From NCBI RefSeq assembly GCF_014639255.1, contig NZ_BMFV01000001.1, forward strand, positions 310,001-374,000: a stretch of 64,000 nt of DNA. The letters run 5' to 3'. The notes below the pieces were generated by a model. It was not told the DNA's origin. It did no database searches and saw nothing but the letters and a program-made list of their open reading frames with translations. Every line of letters begins with the position of its first letter. Position 1 is the first letter of the stretch. The translations under genes were made by a program, and so were the position numbers. This stretch comes from Pullulanibacillus pueri (GTDB lineage Bacteria > Bacillota > Bacilli > Bacillales > Sporolactobacillaceae). Of the stretch, positions 10,196-18,895 are shown in pieces.

Positions 10196-11296
10196 ATGCC
10201 ACAAAAAAAAGCGGCACCGGATTTTTTTCTTATCATTGTCACTCTTTCGTTGTTAACCATTGGTTTAGTGATGGTATATAGTGCGAGTGCGGTCTGGGCG
10301 TCTTACAGATTTGATGATGCTTTTTATTTTGCAAAAAGACAATTATTATTTGCAGGTATTGGCGTCACGGCGATGTTTTTTGTCATGAATATTAATTATT
10401 GGACTTGGCGATCGTGGTCAAAAATAGCCTTGCTCATTTGCTTTTTTCTCCTTATTTTAGTGCTTATTCCTGGGGTCGGAAAGGTGAGAGGGGGAGCAAG
10501 TAGCTGGCTGGGTCCAAGTGCTTTTTCAATCCAACCTTCTGAATTTATGAAAATAGCACTGATTATCTTTTTAGCGAAATTTTTATCAGAAAATCAAAAG
10601 TATGTGACGACAATAAAAAAAGGTCTTGTCCCGTCATTGGCTCTTGTTTTTCTTGCATTCGGACTGATCATGCTCCAACCCGATTTAGGCTCCGGGACAG
10701 TGTTAGTGGCAACTTGTATCACTATGTTGTTTGTGGCGGGTGCTCGTATTAAACACTTCGTCTTTTTAGGTTCTATCGGTTTAATAGGTTTTGCGGGTCT
10801 CATTATTTCAGCCCCTTATCGTATACAGCGGATTACTTCTTTCTTAGATCCATGGAAGGATGAGTTAGGAAGTGGGTTTCAAATTATCCAATCCCTCTAT
10901 GCGATAGGTCCTGGTGGTTTACTGGGGTTTGGTTTGGGACAAAGTCGTCAAAAGTTCCAATACCTTCCCGAACCGCAAACGGATTTTATCTTCTCCATTA
11001 TTTCTGAAGAATTAGGGTTTATTGGTGCCACTTTTGTGCTTTTACTTTTTTGCCTATTGTTATGGAGAGGGATCCGTATCGCGATGAGTGCGCCAGATCT
11101 CTATGGTAGTTTACTATCGGTGGGGATTATAGGGATGATTGCCATTCAGGTTATGATCAATATAGCAGTAGTTACTGGCCTTATGCCGGTTACTGGGATT
11201 ACTTTACCGTTCTTAAGCTATGGAGGATCCTCTCTGACCTTAATGCTCGTTGCGGTAGGTATACTCCTGAATATTAGTCGATACGCGCGACTTTAA
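10196..11296 (+). CDS. spoVE: SpoVE, SEDS-family glycosyltransferase for the spore cortex
   Basis: Member of the FtsW/RodA/SpoVE family, polytopic membrane peptidoglycan polymerases that pair with a class B PBP. The 366 residues match the length of B. subtilis SpoVE, as do the stretches VMVYSASAVWA, FSIQPSEFMK, PYRIQRITS and LPFLSYGGSSL. About ten membrane segments are visible. It sits in the dcw cluster as in B. subtilis, where SpoVE works with SpoVD. FtsW is the alternative, but location and similarity favour SpoVE. The ATG at 10196 follows GAGGTGG. Confidence 0.88.
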   Translation: MPQKKAAPDFFLIIVTLSLLTIGLVMVYSASAVWASYRFDDAFYFAKRQLLFAGIGVTAMFFVMNINYWTWRSWSKIALLICFFLLILVLIPGVGKVRGGASSWLGPSAFSIQPSEFMKIALIIFLAKFLSENQKYVTTIKKGLVPSLALVFLAFGLIMLQPDLGSGTVLVATCITMLFVAGARIKHFVFLGSIGLIGFAGLIISAPYRIQRITSFLDPWKDELGSGFQIIQSLYAIGPGGLLGFGLGQSRQKFQYLPEPQTDFIFSIISEELGFIGATFVLLLFCLLLWRGIRIAMSAPDLYGSLLSVGIIGMIAIQVMINIAVVTGLMPVTGITLPFLSYGGSSLTLMLVAVGILLNISRYARL

Positions 11297-11319
11297 ATAG
11301 GTTCAGTAGTGCTTAGCTT

Positions 11320-11358
11320 ATATGGAGAAACTCTAACAAGGGTTTCTCCATATTTTTG
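11320..11358 (+). terminator. Intrinsic terminator after spoVE
   Basis: A 12-bp perfect stem ATATGGAGAAAC/GTTTCTCCATAT (11320-11331 and 11342-11353), a ten-base loop and a T run. It closes the murE-spoVE part of the cluster, so murG is probably transcribed from its own promoter. Confidence 0.9.
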
Positions 11359-11404
11359 TAACGTCAGAATTTAAATGAGTGGAAGACCTTATAAGTGCAA
11401 CTTA

Positions 11405-11700
11405 GGCTTCTGCCATTAAGGCTTGGCGGAAGCCAAGTTTTCTAAAAGAATAAGAATGTATAAAATTCTGGTCATCAGGACGGAGTGGATTTCCGCTTCA
11501 GAATGCTCGCTTTCCTCGGGCACGGCCTCAGCTAACTTGGGATGAGCTATCGGGTTTCCCAAGTGGATCTTCGGACACGTGCTGTTCCCGAAGGAGTCTC
11601 GCGTCTTTCGCTCCAATCCACTTGGTGCTGACGGTGCATTTTGGTAAAAAACATTTTTATGCTCAACTGAATGAGGACTGGGCATGTTTTTGCCCGGTTT
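11405..11700 (+). repeat. Element A, copy 1 (structured intergenic repeat)
   Basis: Best-preserved copy together with that at 46.15 kb. Sequence shared with that copy begins near 11459 and runs to about 11692. Nested pairings: AGTGGATT (11484-11491) with AATCCACT (11615-11622); CCTCGGG (11514-11520) with CCCGAAGG (11587-11594); and a central stem ACTTGGGA (11535-11542) with TCCCAAGT (11557-11564). A separate hairpin GGCTTCTGCC/GGCGGAAGCC lies just upstream at 11405-11434. The right edge carries a GGGCA/TGCCC hairpin and T run (11680-11700) that may terminate transcription. The minus-strand 89-codon ORF across it is not a gene. Confidence 0.75.
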
Positions 11701-11806
11701 TTCTTATCATTAAAAAGAGAAGCCCTATTGATAAGCGTTTGAAAGCAGCGATTCTTCTATTTCGAACTCTGAAAATCGTCATAAAACGTCAGGAGTAAGC
11801 GAAAAT

Positions 11807-11835
11807 TTGATATGGTACATCGCATGGTTTAAAAT
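11807..11835 (+). promoter_or_regulatory. Candidate sigma-A promoter upstream of murG
   Basis: TTGATA (11807-11812), 17-base spacer, TAAAAT (11830-11835). It reads toward murG but meets a terminator-like hairpin about 70 bases on. It is therefore either a murG promoter with a leader or the promoter of a short RNA. Confidence 0.45.
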
Positions 11836-11904
11836 GTGTAGAGTTATAAAATATCCAATAATATGGTGTTGTTTAATTAAGAAAATCTAATACAATATAA
11901 TGTG

Positions 11905-11938
11905 GGCGTCTTTCTTTGTATATTTAGACGCTTTTTTA
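11905..11938 (+). terminator. Terminator hairpin in the murG leader
   Basis: GCGTCT (11906-11911) pairs with AGACGC (11926-11931), followed by six T. It lies 160 bases upstream of murG with no ORF between it and the promoter candidate at 11807. The remaining bases to murG (11940-12085) hold an inverted repeat TTGATC/GATCAA (12019-12045) and nothing else I can name. Confidence 0.6.
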
Positions 11939-12096
11939 CACGGTGTAGGGATCAATTAGAGAGTAAATCTTCACTAAAAAATAGAAGAATAAAGGGTGTG
12001 GATTTTATACTTGCTCAGTTGATCTCAAGCTCAAGTAAAGATCAATAGACCTTACATATTATTATGGGTAAAAGCTATTTATAAAGGGTGACATCA

Positions 12097-13194
12097 ATGA
12101 GAGTAATCGTTAGTGGTGGTGGCACGGGTGGACATATATATCCTGCCATCGCGTTAGTCCATGAAATACAGCGACAGGAACCAGATTCTGCATTTATGTA
12201 TATTGGAACAAAAAATGGTCTAGAAAAGGATATTGTTGAAAGGGAACATCTTCCTTTCCATGCACTAGACATTACAGGTTTTAGAAGAAAGATCTCGATT
12301 GAAAATGTTAAAACGGTGATGCGCTTCTTAAAAGGCGTCAGTAAAAGTAAAAGCCTTATTCATAAATTTGCACCAGATGTTGTTATTGGCACAGGTGGTT
12401 ATGTCTGTGGGCCGGTGGTTTACGCCGCAGCAAAGCTTCACGTTCCTACAGTTATTCATGAACAAAATAGTGTGCCTGGTTTAACAAATAAATTTTTAAG
12501 TAAATATGTGGATCACGTCGCTTTATCTATGGAAGAAGCTGACAGCTATTTTACTAAAGGAAATACCGTACTTACAGGCAATCCAAGAGCTTCTGAAATC
12601 TTAAATGGTAACGGTAAAATTGGAATAGAATCTGTCGGATTAAAAACCGGTAAAAAAACAGTTTTAGTATTTGGGGGCAGCCGAGGGGCACGACCGATTA
12701 ACGAAGCTGTCATTGAACTGCTACCGACGATAGCGACAAAAGATTACCAATTGATATATATCACAGGGGAAGTCCACTATGAGCAAGTAATTGCCGAAGT
12801 CAATGCCCAAGGTAAACCTGAAAATATTTCGATCCAACCTTTTATTCACAATATGCCGGATGTCCTAGCAGGTGTTGATCTTGTCGTCTCAAGAGCAGGA
12901 GCAACGAGCTTGGCAGAATTTACAGCACTTGCTCTACCTAGCATATTAATCCCAAGTCCGTATGTGACCAATAATCATCAAGAAAAAAATGCACGGGCAC
13001 TTGAAAAGCACGGAGCAGCAAAAGTGATTACTGAATCGGAATTGACCGGGGCTTCGTTGCATAAGGCCATTGATGACATTATGTCCAACCCTGTGAAACG
13101 AGAAACAATGATGAAAAAGGCAAAAGAGCAAGGGATTCCTGATGCTGCCCATAGGCTTTATCAACTTATCCGATCAGGAGAAAATCTTAAATAG
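12097..13194 (+). CDS. murG: MurG, lipid II synthase
   Basis: Peripheral membrane glycosyltransferase that adds GlcNAc to lipid I. The N-terminal glycine loop [11 protein letters not shown], the second loop [12 protein letters not shown] and the UDP-GlcNAc site [10 protein letters not shown] are present. I start at ATG 12097 (MRVIVSGGG), eight bases after AAAGGGTG; an in-frame GTG at 12088 lies in that site. This gives 365 residues, normal for the family. In B. subtilis murB follows directly; here a 249-base gap and then divIB follow, so murB must be elsewhere. Confidence 0.95.
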   Translation: MRVIVSGGGTGGHIYPAIALVHEIQRQEPDSAFMYIGTKNGLEKDIVEREHLPFHALDITGFRRKISIENVKTVMRFLKGVSKSKSLIHKFAPDVVIGTGGYVCGPVVYAAAKLHVPTVIHEQNSVPGLTNKFLSKYVDHVALSMEEADSYFTKGNTVLTGNPRASEILNGNGKIGIESVGLKTGKKTVLVFGGSRGARPINEAVIELLPTIATKDYQLIYITGEVHYEQVIAEVNAQGKPENISIQPFIHNMPDVLAGVDLVVSRAGATSLAEFTALALPSILIPSPYVTNNHQEKNARALEKHGAAKVITESELTGASLHKAIDDIMSNPVKRETMMKKAKEQGIPDAAHRLYQLIRSGENLK

Positions 13195-13284
13195 GAGCAG
13201 TGAATCCTTAAAGCGTTTCATTTATGGATTTGCAAATTGATTTTAAGTTGACGTTAAAAATAGGAAAATCTAGCGTTTATTCTA

Positions 13285-13341
13285 TGGTATAATATTCGAT
13301 ATATGATGAGCTAAAAAGCGGCATCGAGTGTGTCGCTTTTA
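13285..13341 (+). promoter_or_regulatory. Extended -10 promoter candidate and small hairpin before divIB
   Basis: TGGTATAAT ending at 13293 fits an extended -10 element; there is no good -35 at the usual distance. About 20 bases downstream AAAAGCG/CGCTTTT (13314-13320 and 13334-13340) forms a small hairpin. Together they could form a short leader for divIB, but the evidence is weak. Confidence 0.3.
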
Positions 13342-13443
13342 TTTCACTTCTATAACGTCATACATAATCTATAGAGTATGTGCAGGACAAGCACACCTGG
13401 TGGGTGCAAGTTCAAACTAGAAAGAAATTTAGGTGAGACAAGC

Positions 13444-14223
13444 ATGGCAGAAAAGAAGGTCATACAACTTGAAGACCGTATTCCAAAATTAAAAGAGCAA
13501 AGACGCCAAAAAACAAATAGACGTATTATCTTTTACCTTACGATCTTCTTTATCTTGATCATGGCCGTCGTGTATTTCGAATCGCCTCTTAGTAATGTCA
13601 AAACCATTGATATTAGTGGAAATGAGTATGTTGACTCTCCAGAAATAGAGAAACAAAGTGGTGTGACAACAAAGAGCAAGATATGGGATATTGATGAAAA
13701 GGCTGTTGCCAGTAAAATAAAAGAAATCCCTATGATTAAATCGGCTGATATTGAAAGCCACTTCCCATCGAAAGTGACCATTAAGGTAACCGAATATAAG
13801 CGTGTAGCGTTTATTCAAGAAGATAACCATTATTTACCGGTACTTTCAAGTGGGAAGGTCATGGAAAAGGTTTCGGGTACAGCCCTTCCTTATTCTGCAC
13901 CTGTGATTAAAAAAGTTGAAAAAGGGAAAACCTTGACATTGTTAACTCGGCAATTACTTAAGATAGAGCCGGCGACTTATAATGCCATTTCAGAAATAGT
14001 TTTCTCACCAACAACAATGAATTCAGATGGTATTCAGCTTTATATGAGTGATGGCAACCAGGTTATCGTGACGATAAGTTCTTTGGCTGAGAAAATGAAT
14101 AAATATTACTCGAGTATTGCCGCTGCTGAAAAAGGTAAGAAGGGCATTATTGACCTCACATTAGGCGCTACTTGGAAGCCTTTTGAGTCCCCTGATAAAG
14201 GAGAGGGCAATGAGAAATCATAG
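13444..14223 (+). CDS. divIB: DivIB/FtsQ cell-division protein
   Basis: Bitopic membrane protein of the septal complex with FtsL and DivIC. From ATG 13444 (MAEKKVIQLEDRIP) it is 259 residues: a basic cytoplasmic tail, a membrane segment at about 28-46, a POTRA domain beginning near LSNVKTIDISGNEYV, and the beta domain. The start follows TAGGTGAG by seven bases; upstream in-frame codons to 13378 are unlike the family. The last 14 bases overlap the next gene. Confidence 0.9.
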   Translation: MAEKKVIQLEDRIPKLKEQRRQKTNRRIIFYLTIFFILIMAVVYFESPLSNVKTIDISGNEYVDSPEIEKQSGVTTKSKIWDIDEKAVASKIKEIPMIKSADIESHFPSKVTIKVTEYKRVAFIQEDNHYLPVLSSGKVMEKVSGTALPYSAPVIKKVEKGKTLTLLTRQLLKIEPATYNAISEIVFSPTTMNSDGIQLYMSDGNQVIVTISSLAEKMNKYYSSIAAAEKGKKGIIDLTLGATWKPFESPDKGEGNEKS

Positions 14224-14896
14224 GTTTTCGTTAGCCATTATTTTAATGGTTACAGGGTTTATTGTGGTCTTCTCTTATCAATACTTTAAAAAAGCTGAGA
14301 GCCCAAAGTCTGAAGAAGCAAACGAGCTATGGACACAAGAACATCAGTTGCGCACGCAGTTGATAAAAGAGCAAGAGACGAATCAATCCCTAGAGAAAAA
14401 GTTGGAAAATCGCCGTGAACAAGTACAAAGCAATGAGCAAACCTTGGCAAATCAGAAAAAAGAGGCACACGATATACAGAAAAGCCTTAACAATTACCGG
14501 ATGCTCAATGGTTTAACCAAAGTCCATGGGCCAGGCATTCGAGTATCTCTTGAGGATGCTCAGTATGTCCCAGAAGAGGATGATCCGAATAACTACATCG
14601 TGCATCAGCAAGATATTCAAGAAGTCATTTATGAACTTTACGCCGCAGGAGCTGAAGGCGTTTCACTAAATGGGCAAAGATTATCGATCCATTCCTATAT
14701 TGAATGTGTCGGTCCGGTTGTTAAGATTGATGGACAAAAACATACGGTACCTTTTATCGTTGAGGCCATTGGAGATCCCCATCTTTTATTATCGTCATTG
14801 AACATGAGTGGTGGGACAGTGGACTTGCTTATGAATAGAGGGATTAAGGTTTCCACAGAAAAGAAAAGCGATATAACGTTAAAACCACTTATTTAG
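14210..14896 (+). CDS. ylxW: DUF881 family protein, YlxW-like
   Basis: One of two adjacent DUF881 proteins found between divIB and sbp in Bacillus. Function unknown. The ATG at 14210 follows AAAGGAGAGG and overlaps the divIB end. The 228 residues comprise an N-terminal membrane segment or signal anchor (about 6-24), a charged coiled coil (about 38-95), and the DUF881 domain with VHGPGIRVSLEDA and GAEGVSLNGQRL. Most of the protein should be outside the membrane. Confidence 0.8.
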   Translation: MRNHRFSLAIILMVTGFIVVFSYQYFKKAESPKSEEANELWTQEHQLRTQLIKEQETNQSLEKKLENRREQVQSNEQTLANQKKEAHDIQKSLNNYRMLNGLTKVHGPGIRVSLEDAQYVPEEDDPNNYIVHQQDIQEVIYELYAAGAEGVSLNGQRLSIHSYIECVGPVVKIDGQKHTVPFIVEAIGDPHLLLSSLNMSGGTVDLLMNRGIKVSTEKKSDITLKPLI

Positions 14897-14908
14897 GGTA
14901 GTGTTAGA

Positions 14909-15601
14909 GTGAAAAAGATGCTTTCCATCACGCTAGTCACCGCATTTCTTGGATTTATGGTGGCTCTGCAATTTGGAGTAACTAAAGAGGACAAGCCAAG
15001 AGATACACGTGATATTTATCAACTTCAAGATGATTTAACAAAAGCAGAGAAAAAACACGTTCAACTCAATGAACAACTTAGCGAGAGTAATCGATTACTA
15101 GAAGGCTATGAGAGTGATGATACAAAGAGTCAGTTACAGACAATGAAAGAAGCACTAGATAAGCAGAAAGAACTTGCCGGAGAGACAGTAAAAGCAGGCA
15201 CAGGCGTTTTAGTCACGGTACAAGCCCTTGCCCAAGGGTATTCAGAAGCAGGCGAGGGACTTAACGCTGATTTGATCCGACGTTTGATTAATGAACTCAA
15301 TACTCTAGGGGCGACAGATATTGCTATTGCAGATGAAAGATTAACGAACCGCTCACCGATCAGAATGGTCCATGAAATAGTGTATGTGAATGACCATCCT
15401 TTACCGGACCTTCCTTTTCCAATTCGAGTCCTTACGCCTCATCCGTCTGATCTAAAAAAACGACTAGAAGTCTCAGAAAGTATGGAAGACTTTGCACGTG
15501 AAGGCTTGACTATGATGGTTAAAGTAGAAGATCGGCTTAAGCTCCCCGCTAATGGTGAGAGTGAAAAAGTGGAATATATGAAGCCAGTCAAGGGGGATTA
15601 G
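14909..15601 (+). CDS. ylxX: DUF881 family protein, YlxX-like
   Basis: Paralogue of the preceding gene: N-terminal membrane anchor (about 3-20), coiled coil (about 35-90), then DUF881 with AGTGVLVTVQA and LNTLGATDIAIADERL. It starts at GTG 14909, 12 bases after the previous stop, with a weak AGGGTAG site. The length is 230 residues. The tandem arrangement with sbp and ftsA suggests an envelope or division-related role, but no activity is known. Confidence 0.78.
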   Translation: MKKMLSITLVTAFLGFMVALQFGVTKEDKPRDTRDIYQLQDDLTKAEKKHVQLNEQLSESNRLLEGYESDDTKSQLQTMKEALDKQKELAGETVKAGTGVLVTVQALAQGYSEAGEGLNADLIRRLINELNTLGATDIAIADERLTNRSPIRMVHEIVYVNDHPLPDLPFPIRVLTPHPSDLKKRLEVSESMEDFAREGLTMMVKVEDRLKLPANGESEKVEYMKPVKGD

Positions 15602-15605
15602 TAAA

Positions 15606-15971
15606 ATGTGGCTACCCGTTTTAGGATTATTTATTGGACTCGTTATTGGTTGGTTTACGAACGTTTCGATCCCTGAGGCCTATGCTCATTATCTCTCTAT
15701 TGCTATACTTGCAGCATTAGACACACTCTTCGGAGGGATGAGAGCCCACCTGCAAAAAAACTATGATAATGTTGTTTTTGTCTCTGGTATTTTCTTCAAT
15801 ATTATTTTAGCAGCAGGATTAGCTTTTCTCGGAGTGAAACTTGGTGTAGACTTATATTTAGTAGCTCTTTTTGCTTTCGGTGTCAGACTTTTTAACAATA
15901 TCGCCATAATTCGTAGGCTTTTTATTCAAATGTGGCGCGAACGAGCAGAAAAAAATGTGCATAAATCGTAA
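15606..15971 (+). CDS. sbp: Small basic protein Sbp (DUF1290)
   Basis: 121-residue membrane protein with three or four hydrophobic segments. It matches the Sbp family located directly before ftsA in Bacillus; function unknown. It starts four bases after the previous stop. FGGMRAHLQKNYDN is a conserved loop. It ends the divIB-ylxW-ylxX-sbp unit. Confidence 0.85.
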   Translation: MWLPVLGLFIGLVIGWFTNVSIPEAYAHYLSIAILAALDTLFGGMRAHLQKNYDNVVFVSGIFFNIILAAGLAFLGVKLGVDLYLVALFAFGVRLFNNIAIIRRLFIQMWRERAEKNVHKS

Positions 15972-15987
15972 TTTTTGCTTATGAAAA

Positions 15988-16017
15988 AAAGGATAAATGT
16001 CTTGATGTGTTGAATAC
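15988..16017 (+). promoter_or_regulatory. Sigma-H promoter for ftsA-ftsZ
   Basis: AAAGGATAA (15988-15996) matches the sigma-H -35 consensus RNAGGAWWW fully. After 12 bases GTTGAATAC (16009-16017) matches RNNGAATWW except the last base. In B. subtilis the ftsAZ operon is known to have a sigma-H promoter that raises expression at the start of sporulation, so this is the expected place. Confidence 0.75.
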
Positions 16018-16106
16018 CATTCATATGGTAGTCTAAAAAGAGTACATTTATTGCATCTATAAACCGAAATATATGTATAGGAAAGTTTTTTACCAAAAAT
16101 TAAGTG

Positions 16107-16169
16107 TTGCTTATGCTATCAACATTATCGTATATAAAAAGATAGAAATCTTTTCAAAAATATACGATA
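16107..16169 (+). promoter_or_regulatory. Second ftsA promoter candidate overlapping a long hairpin
   Basis: TTGCTT (16107-16112), 18-base spacer, TATATA (16131-16136) could be a sigma-A promoter. It overlaps an inverted repeat: TATCGTATAT (16126-16135) with ATATACGATA (16160-16169), enclosing an inner stem AAAAGAT/ATCTTTT (16137-16143 and 16148-16154). No T run follows, so it is not an obvious terminator. It could be an operator or a 5' RNA structure. Confidence 0.4.
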
Positions 16170-16245
16170 TAGTGTTGAATAGTGTAAAATATGATTATCT
16201 AAAAAAGGATAGATCTTGAAAGGTGTTAAAAGGAGGTGCCGGAGA

Positions 16246-17520
16246 TTGAACAACAATGATATTTATGTAAGCTTGGACATCGGTACGTCCACAGTGAAGG
16301 TTTTGATTGGAGAAATGGCAGGAGATACTTTAAATGTCATAGGCATCGGTAAAAGTGACTCTAACGGCATTAAAAAAGGGTCAATCGTCGATATAGATGA
16401 AACGGTGCGCTCAATTCGAAACGCAGTGGAACAGGCCGAAAGAATGGTAGGTTCAAAGGTTCAGAGCGCAATCGTGGGAATAACTGGGAATCATATTCAA
16501 TTACACCCTTGTCATGGTGTTGTAGCAGTCTCAAGTGACAATCGAGAAATTGGCGATGACGATATCGCAAGGGTAATGGAAGCAGCTCAGGTTATGCCTA
16601 TTGCGCCGGAACGTGAAATTATCGATGTGATTCATCATGAATTTATCGTGGATGGTTTAGAGGGGATTAACGATCCTCGTGGGATGGTTGGCGTACGTTT
16701 AGAAATGAAGGGCACTGTGATTACGGGTTCAAAAACAATATTACATAACCTTCAACGTTGTGTTGAAAAGGCAGGCTTAGAAATAGCAGATATTTGTTTA
16801 ACACCTTTAGCGCTAGGTTCTGTGGCGCTTTCGAGTGATGAGAAAAACCTTGGGGTTGCGCTTGTCGATATTGGTGGGGGATCAACAAAAGTGGCTTTAT
16901 TTGAACAAGGTGTTTTAGTTGACACTTTTATCCTCCCGATTGGTGGGAACCATGTCACTAAAGATGTGTCCATTGGATTACGCACTTCAACAGAAAATGC
17001 AGAATCTATTAAACTTAAATATGGACATGCTTCTATCGATCTTGCCTCCATAGAAGAAACCTTTACAGTATCAAAAATGGGGAGAAATGGCGAGGAAACC
17101 TTTAGTCAGCAAGATCTTGCTTATATTATCGAACCCCGGGTTGCAGAGATCCTAGAACTTGTGAGAACAGAAATCCGACGTCATGGGTTTGTTGACGTTC
17201 CAGGGGGATATATCTTTACGGGTGGCGTTACAGCGATGGAAGGCTTTGTTGATTTGGCTCAGCATGAGCTTGACCATAATGTGAGGGTAGCAATCCCTGA
17301 TTACATCGGTGTGCGAGAACCTCAATATACCACTTGTGTTGGACTAATTAAGTTTGCTTATCATAATGTTCGCATTCAGGGTAGAGAAATTGCAGTGGCC
17401 ATTGCCCCCGATAGCAATAATGGACACCCAAAGAAAAGTAAAGTAAAACAGGAGAATTCTAGACAACGTGGTGGTGTCACTAAGAAAGTTAAGCAATTAT
17501 TTGATTCATTTTTTGACTGA
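16246..17520 (+). CDS. ftsA: FtsA, actin-like division protein
   Basis: Membrane-tethering ATPase that anchors FtsZ filaments. The TTG at 16246 (NNNDIYVSLDIGTS) follows AGGAGGTG by seven bases and gives the family N-terminus; the upstream in-frame TTG at 16216 runs through the ribosome-binding site. The 424 residues contain the phosphate-1 loop LDIGTS, the 1C domain, the phosphate-2 loop VDIGGGST, and the C-terminal amphipathic helix VKQLFDSFFD that binds membrane. ftsZ follows after 87 bases. Confidence 0.94.
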   Translation: MNNNDIYVSLDIGTSTVKVLIGEMAGDTLNVIGIGKSDSNGIKKGSIVDIDETVRSIRNAVEQAERMVGSKVQSAIVGITGNHIQLHPCHGVVAVSSDNREIGDDDIARVMEAAQVMPIAPEREIIDVIHHEFIVDGLEGINDPRGMVGVRLEMKGTVITGSKTILHNLQRCVEKAGLEIADICLTPLALGSVALSSDEKNLGVALVDIGGGSTKVALFEQGVLVDTFILPIGGNHVTKDVSIGLRTSTENAESIKLKYGHASIDLASIEETFTVSKMGRNGEETFSQQDLAYIIEPRVAEILELVRTEIRRHGFVDVPGGYIFTGGVTAMEGFVDLAQHELDHNVRVAIPDYIGVREPQYTTCVGLIKFAYHNVRIQGREIAVAIAPDSNNGHPKKSKVKQENSRQRGGVTKKVKQLFDSFFD

Positions 17521-17607
17521 TCTACGGGCAGAAAAAAGCGAGAGACGATAAGTGCTTTTAACCCCTTCTGATCAATTTGAGCAATTAACAAATGGGAGGC
17601 ACATAGA

Positions 17608-18750
17608 ATGTTTGACAATATGGAGATGGAACAACTCGCACAAATAAAAGTAATAGGTGTCGGTGGCGGCGGTTCAAACGCTGTTAATCGTATGATAGAA
17701 AGTGGCGTACAGGGCGTCGATTTTATTTGTGTTAACACAGACGCACAAGCCCTTAAGCTTTCAAAGGCAGACATTAAGTTACAGCTAGGTGAAAAGTTAA
17801 CTAGGGGTTTGGGTGCCGGTGCGAATCCCGATGTTGGGAAGAAAGCGGCAGAAGAAAGCCGTGAACACATTGAGGAAGCTCTTAAAGGAGCAGACATGGT
17901 ATTTGTGACGGCTGGAATGGGTGGTGGCACTGGAACGGGTGCAGCACCTGTTATAGCAGAAATTGCGAAGGATATGGGAGCTCTTACGGTTGGTGTGGTA
18001 ACGCGTCCCTTCACATTTGAAGGTAGAAAGCGGCAAAATCAAGCAGCGGGTGGTATAAGCAATCTAAAAGAAAAAGTGGATACTCTTATTGTCATCCCTA
18101 ATGATCGTCTTTTGGAAATCGTTGATCGCAACACACCAATGCTCGAAGCTTTCCGAGAAGCAGACAATGTCTTGAGGCAAGGTGTTCAAGGAATTTCCGA
18201 CCTTATTGCAATGCCGGGTCTCATTAACTTGGACTTTGCTGACGTTAAAACCATTATGACCGATGGTGGAACAGCGCTTATGGCGATTGGAGTTGCAACA
18301 GGTGAAAACCGCGCAGCCGAAGCAGCTAAAAAGGCTATTTCCAGTCCTTTACTTGAAAAATCCATTGATGGCGCAAAAGGTGTCTTGATGAATATCACTG
18401 GAGGAAACAACCTCAGTCTTTATGAAGTCAATGAAGCCGCTGATATTGTGGCGACTGCTGCAGATCAAGAAGTCAACATGATTTTTGGTTCAGTTATTAG
18501 CGAAGACCTCGATGATGAAATTGTGGTCACCGTGATTGCCACTGGATTTGAAGAAGTAGAATCCCGAGGACAAAATATTATGCGTGATCGTCCGAGTCTT
18601 AAACCACAGGCTAAGCCGATTCATCGTGAGGAACAAGAGGTTTCAAGACACACGCAATCGCATTCACATTCTCATTCAGTGTCCTCTGAAGAAGAAGAGG
18701 ATACCCTTGATATTCCGACATTTCTAAGAAATAGAAACCGCCGCCGTTAA
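17608..18750 (+). CDS. ftsZ: FtsZ, tubulin-like division GTPase
   Basis: Forms the Z-ring. The tubulin signature GGGTGTG is at about residues 105-111, and NTDAQAL and the catalytic-loop region [10 protein letters not shown] are present. The variable linker is rich in His and Ser ([10 protein letters not shown]). The C-terminal peptide [13 protein letters not shown] binds FtsA, SepF and other partners. The length of 380 residues is usual. Start at ATG 17608 after GGGAGG. Confidence 0.97.
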   Translation: MFDNMEMEQLAQIKVIGVGGGGSNAVNRMIESGVQGVDFICVNTDAQALKLSKADIKLQLGEKLTRGLGAGANPDVGKKAAEESREHIEEALKGADMVFVTAGMGGGTGTGAAPVIAEIAKDMGALTVGVVTRPFTFEGRKRQNQAAGGISNLKEKVDTLIVIPNDRLLEIVDRNTPMLEAFREADNVLRQGVQGISDLIAMPGLINLDFADVKTIMTDGGTALMAIGVATGENRAAEAAKKAISSPLLEKSIDGAKGVLMNITGGNNLSLYEVNEAADIVATAADQEVNMIFGSVISEDLDDEIVVTVIATGFEEVESRGQNIMRDRPSLKPQAKPIHREEQEVSRHTQSHSHSHSVSSEEEEDTLDIPTFLRNRNRRR

Positions 18751-18769
18751 TATACGGCGGTTTTTTTTG
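18739..18769 (+). terminator. Intrinsic terminator after ftsZ
   Basis: CCGCCGT (18741-18747) pairs with ACGGCGG (18754-18760), followed by eight T. The 5' arm overlaps the last codons of ftsZ. It ends the dcw cluster. Confidence 0.93.
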
Positions 18770-18895
18770 TTGGAGTTAAACCCCCTTTAAAAATGCTGTT
18801 AAAACATCTTTAGTGGTATCTATTATTAAATGCTGAAGCTTATTTAAAGAAAATGGTTGTTCTAGTCAAGACAATGAAGTTTAGAGTTGAAGTCA

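Noticed and set aside
17376..18014. 212-codon minus-strand ORF across the ftsA-ftsZ region
   Set aside because: Antisense to ftsZ and the end of ftsA, low-complexity composition from the complementary strand, no ribosome-binding site.
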